From positions 62,001 to 126,000 of the forward strand of contig JACVRA010000072.1 in the NCBI GenBank assembly GCA_019828545.1: DNA of 64,000 nucleotides, in the 5' to 3' direction. The number at the start of each line of letters is the position of its first letter. Position 1 is the stretch's first letter. The DNA comes from Paracamarosporium sp. OC-R06-R3. Taxonomy: Eukaryota > Ascomycota > Dothideomycetes > Pleosporales > Didymosphaeriaceae. The position numbers and the translations under genes are program-made. This document shows, in pieces, positions 56,909-64,000 of this stretch. The notes under the pieces are model-generated. The model ran no database searches. It saw only the letters and a list, made by a program, of their open reading frames with translations, and was not told the DNA's origin.

Positions 56909-58279
56909 TCAAGGGGAGACACTGTGTTTCCATAGATATAGTCTGCGGTCCTCGAAGCTCGTAGAGACGATAGCTCGCTTGCTTTCCGAACCACTGACCT
57001 GACGGTCGCTCGCGTAAAGCAAGGTACCCGCGTTCTTCTCGAACTTTGCCTGAACTTCGAAATGCCATTGCTCTCCGGACTTGTGCAGGTTCACTATGCG
57101 AGCGCCTGCCTGCATACAACTCACGATGAGACCGTATTTTCGCTCAGTCTCGTCTGAGTCTGAGCCATCTTGGCCATATTTTTCCATAAGCTTAATACGG
57201 AACACGCCTCCTTCAAGATTTTCTTCTGCGAGCACTTCTCGTCGGCCAACGTCTGGAATGTGCAGGAGGCGGATATGGTCGTCGTAACTCCCCGTGATCA
57301 CTAAAAAGCCTGTAGAAGTATGACCAATGGGCAAAACGGCCGTCACACCGGCTTGGTGGATCTTTTTATCTACCCACGGCATAGTTTGAACCGGCGGGTA
57401 TGTTGCTCCGTGTCCGAGTTCCAGTTCAGACATTTGATCATCGCCAATGGGGATATATCGCAGCGTGGCATCATCACCTCCACTTATGAGTCCGAATCTC
57501 TTTATGGACCCGTCGTCTGATACCACGAAAGAACTGTTCCAGGCTTGAAAGTCGTGTTGCATGAGTTCGACAGAGAGAATAGGATTCGCGCTCGGGTCGC
57601 GCACTCTACCTATGCATACTTGGCCGCTCGAGAGTGTCATTGCAGCAAGACCATGGCGGCGCCAATCCAACGACGTAATTAGTATGTCCTTGGGAAAATA
57701 TTGAATGGTGTATATGTGACAAATCTTCGGGTGAGGGGAGGTAGCATCGTCTTTTTCGCTGGGGACCAGTTGGTAGATGGCGACTGAACCGGTAGAGGAC
57801 GCCACTGCAAAGGAGCCTAAGTGCTCCTCACCATTCTCGACTGCATCTTTGGAGGCAAAGTGAAGGTCGTACACCCCGAAAGGTGTGGGAAGCGTTTGAA
57901 TGACCGTGCTGGTAACCGTTAGCGCACAAGAGCAAGCTTATGGTACCACGTATTTCCAAGTCACTGTTACAATTATATGTTTCGAAATTGTATCCTTGAT
58001 CACCTATTCTATAGTGATACGAGGTGATCAATCTTCACACGGCACAGAAAAACGACCAGCGGGCTAAGATCTAACGACTTACAGGTTATCATCTACCACC
58101 TGTATTAGATCCAAGCTCCCAACTCTGGTCTGACTTGTTGGTTCCTCAGATTCTGGCGGTTCGTCTTCTAGCAATGTGTATGTACCGACCACTGCATACT
58201 GGTCATTGTGCGGCCAAAATTTAACGACATCCGGGCGTCGATCGAGGGCGATCGTCTTGAATGAATCGATTTCTTCCAT
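56909..58279 (-). CDS. dph7: Diphthine methyltransferase / WD40 protein Dph7 (Rrt2)
   Basis: WD-repeat protein of diphthamide synthesis on translation factor EF2; it demethylates the diphthine methyl-ester intermediate. Exons 58279-58083 and 57908-56909 give 398 residues, with a 174-nt intron (donor GTAAGT, branch GCTAAC, acceptor ACCAG). The start is MEEIDSFKTIALDRRPDVVK. WD-type blades are visible: KFWPHNDQYAVVGTYTL, FGVYDLHFAS, ITSLDWRRHGLAAMTLSSGQ, AGVTAVLPI, FLVITGSYDDHIRLLHI and STSFEDRRLYLWKH at the end. The YDDHIR and late LYLW phrases match Dph7/Rrt2. An alternative is another small WD40 protein, less likely. Confidence 0.85.
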
Positions 58280-58809
58280 GGTCTGATTCCTGGGTTACGG
58301 GTGGCAATCTCTTATCTAACTTTTAAGCACATAACGATCTGAATCTCGACACGACGTTATTTGTTGGTTTGCGCAAGCTTAGGTAGTCATGAGTGTGGGA
58401 AAGCTCGGAGGGGTTAGCGTCTCGGCATGAACCTTCCCGTGGCGGCTTTCATCTTCATAAACTACGCACATCGCGTGCTCACCTGACGTCGCATCACGCA
58501 GCTAATTATGCTTGAAAGTCGAATCCATGTGCCAACGCTATAAGCAGTGCCAAATGGCGTGCACCGCCGCGTTGATGCCTCACAAGAACCCTGCACCGCC
58601 TCGTTGCTGCCTACGCTAACCTTCACCATCGCCGCATTTGGTTTTCAGCAACCATACGATGTCTCTATAAAGAAGCCGCGTGAGAGCGCGTTGCTTTCGC
58701 GTTCCTTCTCAAATCACTGACGCGCGTGATTTCTATGCCAGGCTTATTTAAACTCTGGCAACAACCCGTCTACATATACACACTCTCCCACTACTATACG
58801 CACCTCAAC
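58280..58809. promoter_or_regulatory. divergent promoter region with TATA
   Basis: 530 bp between DPH7 (minus) and the next plus-strand gene. CTCTATAAAG near 58663-58672 is a TATA-like element about 140 bp before ATG 58810. Confidence 0.5.
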
Positions 58810-59976
58810 ATGGCCAACACCTCAACGGCGCCGGTCCGCACCTCGAAGCGAAAGAGGGCTCAAGTCAGCTACTTTGAGGAGCCTTTAAGCGAAGAAGAAG
58901 ACGTCGACTTCTCTGGTGAAGAACAGGACAAGGATACTGAGAAAATCTCCCATACAAAGGTTCGTTCAATGAATCTACAATCAAAACCTATCTCCACGTG
59001 TATTCCATTTTACTAAACCCTACCAGAAGCGAAAGACATTACCCTCCAAGCCTCTCCCGAAGAAGAAGATCTTCCCTTTCCTTCAGCTTCCCGGAGAGAT
59101 ACGCAACGCGATCTACCAGCACTGTCTCCATGACCCTGCCGGCATCTACTTGTTCTCGACAACCCAAAAGTTCCGGCGCACCGTCTGCAGGGGTTCAGAA
59201 TTGACTTTCCATGGTGACCCACCACCTCCGCGAGCCAGCAGTAGCTCTGACGAAGAAGAGGATCCCGCCAAACAGGACCAGCCAAGCGATGTGGTTCAAC
59301 CGCTCATCCCCGCTCTCCTTGCAGTCTGCAAGCAAATCAACGCGGAAGCTCACGACATCCTCTACGGTCATGACTTCTACGTGAAAGATACTCTGGCCTT
59401 GCACTCTTTCCTGGTCGACCTAGGTCCCCGTGCTGCTGGGTATCTGAAGAACATTACATTGGGGGACTGGGGCTATGGACGAGGCGTTTACAAAGCATAC
59501 AACCATGTCAGTCATTCCTTCCATCGCTATCATCACATCAAGATTTTACGTGCCGTCTTTTCAATCCCTAGGATAACAACATATGCCCAAACCTTTGACA
59601 CTGTTCTTACAGCAGCTCACTGACTTCTACACAGGCCTGCTTCACTGCTCTCTCAGCCGCCACTAACCTCGAGCGTTTCACCTTCCACGGCATCCTATCC
59701 CGGAGCCAGGATCCCAAGGCAGGAGCTACCATGTTCTACCGCGATGCATTCCCGTGGCTCGAAGCTGTCGGTGCTGCAAAGGGCAAAGCAGACGCGGCTT
59801 TGAATGCAGTCGACGTCATGGTGCCAGGGGAGGGATCTGCTTGGTCTTGGTACTGGATGAGGCGCCATAGTTATCACCGTTCGTATCCGTCGTTCAAGGC
59901 GTACGACCAGATAGACGGATTCCGCAAAGAGCTAGGCAAGTTGCTGAATGCTCGTATGGACCGGATTAGGTCTTGA
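58810..59976 (+). CDS. Hypothetical F-box-like protein (DUF7730-type layout)
   Basis: Exons 58810-58959, 59027-59506 and 59635-59976 give 323 residues; the introns are 67 and 128 nt with donors GTTCGT and GTCAGT. The N-terminal 75 residues are charged and disordered, with a basic KRKR stretch. An F-box-like motif follows (FPFLQLPGEIRNAIYQHCL). Next comes the usual pattern of these fungal proteins: LLAVCKQINAEAHDILYG, then a Leu-rich region with LERFTFHGIL. The C-terminal part (RKELGKLLNARMDRIRS) is helical. Such proteins are common in Pezizomycotina and mostly unstudied. Confidence 0.78.
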
Positions 59977-60335
59977 GGGCCTTGCGTACGAAGGGGAGAA
60001 GGCTATAACTTTGAGGGAAATGGGTTGTAGGTCAGGTTAATGATTTCACGATGACATGTGTTACGAATGGTATCGCACAGATGAGCATATATGCCATCTC
60101 TCAATGGAAGCAGATCAGATAGATAGATATACCTAGCATCCATCTTGAGACAAAGTCAAGTTCACTTGGTTCAGTGTCTCGACTGGCTGAATCCACACCG
60201 CGTATTAAGAATATGCATTAAGAGTAATATCTAGATGACCGCCGTATGCAATTCGTTCCATCATATCAATGCAACATACAGCCGTGCGCCACATGAACAG
60301 CCATATCTCATGAAATTACCAACAGCACACCCCCC
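59977..60335. other. convergent intergenic region
   Basis: 359 bp between the F-box-like gene and GGPP synthase, 3' to both. No further feature seen. Confidence 0.6.
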
Positions 60336-61665
60336 TCACCTGACGACCAGCCTCGCCAGCAATCCTCTCAGCCCATCAGCGCCCTCCTTCGCCTCCTCGC
60401 CCAACGCCGTCTCCACTTCCTCGATCAATTTCTCAGCCTTCTCCCTCAACCCCGCAATCACGCCCTTGCTGTACTCAAAGCTGCCCTTCTCCTCTAGATA
60501 CCGGACCGCATACCTCTTCACCTCCTCATCGCTCGTCTTCTGCTTCAAGATATTGTAGATGACGCGATTCGACGGATCCGCATGGATAGCGTGGATGACG
60601 GGGAAACTGAATTTGCCCTCAGTGAGGTCCTCGCAGAGGCCCTTGAGCGACGTGTAGCCCGACGTGGAAGAGAGATTGAGGTGGTCGTCGAGGATCTGGA
60701 AGAGCAGGCCGATTGTGCTGACGAGGGGCGCGCAGTCGATGGCGACTGTGCTCTCGGCCTGCATCAGCTTGATGGCGAGGCGGAAGAGGCCGCCTGTCTT
60801 GTTGTCTACCATCTCGAGGTATTCTGCTTCGCTCGGGCACGTCAGGCTGTCGCGCCAGTGGAGCTCCATGCCCTGGCCGCGGTGCAGGTTCAGGAGCTCC
60901 TCCGAGTAGATTTGGATAAGGGTTGGGTTGGCGAGGTGCAGGAGTTCTTGCAGCGCGCGGAAGTAGACGTAGTTTGCTGAGTTTATGGTTTGCGCGACGC
61001 CGAAGATGCTGTTTGCGACGGGGATGCCGCGGCGCAGGATGGAGCTGTCTTCTACGTCGTCGACCCTGTTGCACCGCATTAGCACCTGTACTTTGTACAT
61101 GCAGACAGCTACGTCATGGGGTACCGTACAGTAACGACGCCGTGTGCAGCATGCCTACCACGCGCGTTATGACCTCCAGTCTCTCTGCTGGCACCTGCAA
61201 CCACTTGTTGAACGCGGCTATGCACTGGCTTCGGATGTCCTTCCCCGGGTGTCCCACAAGATAGTCGTACGGCCCTAGTAATATTCTCTCGTTCTCTTCC
61301 GACCACCCATTGCGCTGCCCGTATATCAGGTCATGGCCTATCTCTCTGTGCGGATCTGGCGGTGCCAGCGGTGCCAGCGACTGTGGGTCTCTCTCCTCCT
61401 CCTCCTTCGACTTCTCATCGTCGACCATGGTGTGCTCTGAAGGTATGGGGCGTAGCGGGGGTTGTGTCTGGTTTTCGTGGAACAGCTTGCTCTTCTTGCT
61501 CTGGCTCATCCAGTCGATCTCGGAGAGCGGGCGCAGGACCGAGGTGCGGTGCTTGACGCCGTTGCCGTTGGCGATGCCGTGCGAGGATGTGCGCGGGGGA
61601 ATGGCGTTGGGCGACTGGAAGGGCGACTGGAAGGGTGGTGCGTGTGCCGCGCCCGAGGATGGCAT
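60336..61665 (-). CDS. Geranylgeranyl diphosphate synthase (primary-metabolism type)
   Basis: Trans-prenyltransferase that makes C20-PP from FPP and IPP for protein prenylation and other isoprenoids. Exons 61665-61130 and 61065-60336 give 421 residues; the 64-nt intron interrupts just before the first Asp-rich motif. First motif DDVED at 181-185. Second motif DDHLN at 305-309 (usually DDYLN in this group). [12 protein letters not shown] and [20 protein letters not shown] are the usual conserved segments. The N-terminal 110 residues are a low-complexity extension typical of ascomycete enzymes. There is no terpene cyclase fused to it and no biosynthetic neighbours, so it is likely the housekeeping enzyme. 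Confidence 0.93.
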
Positions 61666-62714
61666 GGCGGCCTCGTCTTATTATGGGCGGGCCGGCGAGA
61701 GCCAAAGCGGTTGCCTGCTTGCTTGACCGGTAGAGACAGCGTAGGTGTGTGGTAAGGCTGGCCTGCGTTCTGCGCGTGCAGGGTCCGAAGCGAGAGATTC
61801 CAGGCTCGACCGGTGATGCAAACCATATAACAGAGAGGGGTTGGAGGGGGAGGTATGGACGTGTCGCCGTCGATCGCAGGAGGGGAAGTGTTTATACAGG
61901 CATCAGCACATCGGGTCAGCCAGCTCCTGGGGAGACGAGGTTAAAGGAGGCGGTTCCTCTGCCGCCGTTCCTGGCAGTGTCTCTTGCAGCCATGCCGAAC
62001 AGTGACACAGTCCACCGCAGTGGAAACGGGCCCGGCTTGGGCGCTGCACTTGGGATTGTTAGCGGCGCGAGGATGCAGCCGGCGCTACAGCTAGCCAGAG
62101 AGGGCGTCTAGCTTCATGGCGCTGCTTGCACGGGTCGGGAGGTGCACCAAGCAGACGCCGAAACGTATGGGGCGTATGTCAACTGAGCATCGTACATGCA
62201 GAAGAAGGCACAAAGCGTTATGCGCTTGCAGAAGTCCGACACAAAGGAAGAGTGAATTATCCGTTGTACCCGCTCCGTGGGTTAGCAGCTATCCTCATAC
62301 AGCACATGACGTAACCACCGCCTACATCGATCGCTTCGATTCGCTTTTGATGCTGAGTTGCAAGTGGGTGGATGAAACACCAGACGCCTTGCTTGATCGA
62401 CGAATGTATCATGTGAACTGGAGTAGAGTTCGACTAAGCCGTATGCGATGATCAACGAGCTGTTGGATGAACCCAAACAATTAAACCATTAGGATTACAT
62501 ATCTATCTTATAGAAAGACACGGGTATTGAGAAGACTGTAATGCTTTCAGTGTGCGAGCCTGAGAGTCTGGAAGAATGTCCCAGTCACCTCCTTCTCCAC
62601 TCAGATCCCTTCGATCATGAAATGAACCTTCCCATGCTCTCGTTTATAGTCTTTGTATTCAGCCCTCTTTTGGCCCTGACCATCCTGCCTGCCGTCCTTC
62701 TCGTAACGTCGTTC
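61666..62714. other. intergenic
   Basis: 1.05 kb between the GGPP synthase start and the stop of the RS-rich gene (both minus). It should hold the GGPP synthase promoter; no other gene seen. Confidence 0.5.
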
Positions 62715-64000
62715 CTAACGACGACGAGTGCGGCTCCTGCTACGACTCCGGTTATGACTGCGATTGCGACTACGCGAGCGACTCCGATCTCGTCGTCTTT
62801 TATCACGGTCCCGACTACGGTCACGCTCCTTTCCGCGGTCATCTTGGGTAGACTCTCGACCGGGCAGGTAACGATCCGACTCTTGAAGCCTGGTTCTACC
62901 ATCTCTATTCCCGTCGTAGCGGTCGTAGTCGCGGTTGCGGTAGCCCCTATCATCCCTCCTCGATCTCTTGTGGTCGCTCCGATCATCTCTGTCGCGACTG
63001 TTCTCGCGTTTACGACTACTGCCCGGTAGGTAACGGTCGATCCTCTCTGGACTACGGGATCGACTACGGTCACGGCGACGGCCAGGGGGCGAGCGGTCGC
63101 GGTGCCGAAGACCTCCACGAGAGCGGGAACGGGAGCGAGAGCGAGATCTGGCACGATCTTTTCGACGGTCATCTGGCGCCGGGCTCTGAGAGTGGTAGCG
63201 AGATTTGCGACGACTAGAGTACGTTTCTCGGGAAGGACTACGTGCGCGGCGCGAATCTCGGTCATCGCGGCGAGAGCGTCTATCGTCGTAATCGTCTCTT
63301 CCTCTGCGTCTACTATCATCGCGAGCCCGAGAAGCACGCTTGTCGTCATCTCGTCGTGAGCGTCGGTCATCTTCTGTACGGGATGCACGCCTGTCAAACC
63401 TGCTCCCGCGTGAGCGACTTCGGCTGTGCTTTCGCATGTTCACACTATGAGCGATGCTACGAGAGCGCGAACGGCCACGAGATTTCTCGTGCTTATCTGA
63501 AGGTGGTCTATCCCACCTTGACTTTGATTCCGATTCAGTAGACTTGAGAATGAGACCATCCTCCATAGGAGTATCCTCGTCCTTCGGGGTGGTAGGAGTG
63601 GCTGCGGAGGCCCCGAGTTTATCGTCCGTTTTAGCTGATGATTTGGTTGCTGGCGAATGTGACTTGCTTTCAATTGCAGCGAGCCGAGTAGCGACTGGAT
63701 CCTGAGGCACCAGAGATTTTGGTGGCCGAGCTTTACGTGATGGAGGCTCAAGGGATACTGATCGCCGGGAGAGAAAAGGTCCCTGGCGGGATTTTGTCTT
63801 TTTCATTTCCTCAGTTTCTTGTAGCAGGGCCTTGAGTGCCAGATCATCGTCGACCTCGATTTTAGCATCTTCGAGCTTAACATCTTTTGCCTCGGGTGAC
63901 CTCGTGCGCGACCTGCGTCTTGTCCTTTCGCGATCGTCATCGCGGTCCCTGGGGCGCTCTCTACGCCGGTCTGGAGTCCTGCTGCGTACTCGGCTATCAC
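62715..64000 (-). CDS. Arg/Ser-rich (RS domain) nuclear protein, 5' end outside window
   Basis: The frame is open from the right edge (from 63998) to TAG at 62717-62715, giving at least 428 residues of C-terminal sequence. The visible part begins DSRVRSRTPDRRRERPRDRD, continues with an acidic helix (KIEVDDDLALKALLQETEEM), then KKTKSRQGPFLSRRSVSLEP, and about 250 residues of RS/RD/RE repeats to RSRSRSRTRRR. Such domains belong to pre-mRNA splicing and mRNA-processing proteins of nuclear speckles. The N-terminal domain that would identify the protein (RRM, PWI, cyclophilin or other) is outside. The ATG at 63806 is internal, as the upstream frame is also RS-rich. Confidence 0.75.
   Translation of the reverse strand, partial: DSRVRSRTPDRRRERPRDRDDDRERTRRRSRTRSPEAKDVKLEDAKIEVDDDLALKALLQETEEMKKTKSRQGPFLSRRSVSLEPPSRKARPPKSLVPQDPVATRLAAIESKSHSPATKSSAKTDDKLGASAATPTTPKDEDTPMEDGLILKSTESESKSRWDRPPSDKHEKSRGRSRSRSIAHSVNMRKHSRSRSRGSRFDRRASRTEDDRRSRRDDDKRASRARDDSRRRGRDDYDDRRSRRDDRDSRRARSPSRETYSSRRKSRYHSQSPAPDDRRKDRARSRSRSRSRSRGGLRHRDRSPPGRRRDRSRSRSPERIDRYLPGSSRKRENSRDRDDRSDHKRSRRDDRGYRNRDYDRYDGNRDGRTRLQESDRYLPGRESTQDDRGKERDRSRDRDKRRRDRSRSRSRNRSHNRSRSRSRTRRR

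Noticed and set aside
62615..63397. 260-residue minus-strand frame overlapping the RS protein
   Set aside because: Alternative frame of Arg-rich repeats; the RS/RD frame continues to the window edge and fits a known protein type.

Overview
The window is nuclear DNA of a filamentous ascomycete (Pezizomycotina). The genes carry short GT-AG introns, mostly 45-75 nt with CTAAC/CTGAC-type branch sites. The gene set is fungal: OST subunit Wbp1, complex I 9.5 kDa subunit, TFIIIC subunit Tfc3, urease accessory UreD, mitochondrial dynamin Mgm1, an RfeG-type factor, DNA polymerase eta, Dph7, GGPP synthase, a GH64 glucanase and an AA9-type LPMO. Dothideomycetes is a plausible class, but I cannot prove it from sequence alone. 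No operons, tRNA, rRNA or CRISPR arrays were seen.

Layout. 0-6 kb holds housekeeping genes: complex I subunit and Wbp1 (divergent), a small zinc-binding 4F5-type protein, and a vacuolar-type zinc transporter with a perfect 13-copy hexamer in its His loop. 6.6-15 kb is a glycan-related block: a GT25-like transferase, a decayed GT34/GMA12-type transferase, a Stealth-family sugar-phosphotransferase with an EF-hand, and a secreted Thr/Ser/Tyr-rich protein. 16-18.4 kb has an M24 peptidase-fold protein and an unknown acidic protein. 18.4-25.7 kb is gene-poor, with two minisatellites, a short interspersed repeat, one possible 55-aa gene, and two genes broken by stops. 25.7-30.3 kb has GH64 glucanase, an unknown basic protein, and the AA9-type LPMO with an acidic tail. 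32.6-45.7 kb is compact and housekeeping: Tfc3, UreD, Mgm1 and a small membrane protein. 47-64 kb has a GST-like protein, rfeG behind a long ATG-free leader, a small coiled-coil protein, RAD30, two F-box-like proteins, DPH7, GGPP synthase, and the C-terminal part of an RS-rich protein that leaves the window.

Most coding models below were assembled by hand: exons were joined where donor, acceptor and reading phase agree and the joined protein matches the family. Total lengths were checked to be whole codons. The most interesting points are the glycosyltransferase/Stealth neighbourhood, the three pseudogenes (two with stops of the CpA-to-TpA type expected from RIP), the LPMO with Trp where the axial Tyr should be, and the ~0.8 kb ATG-free leader of rfeG. 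I did not find a system that I can claim is wholly new; the glycan block is the best candidate.
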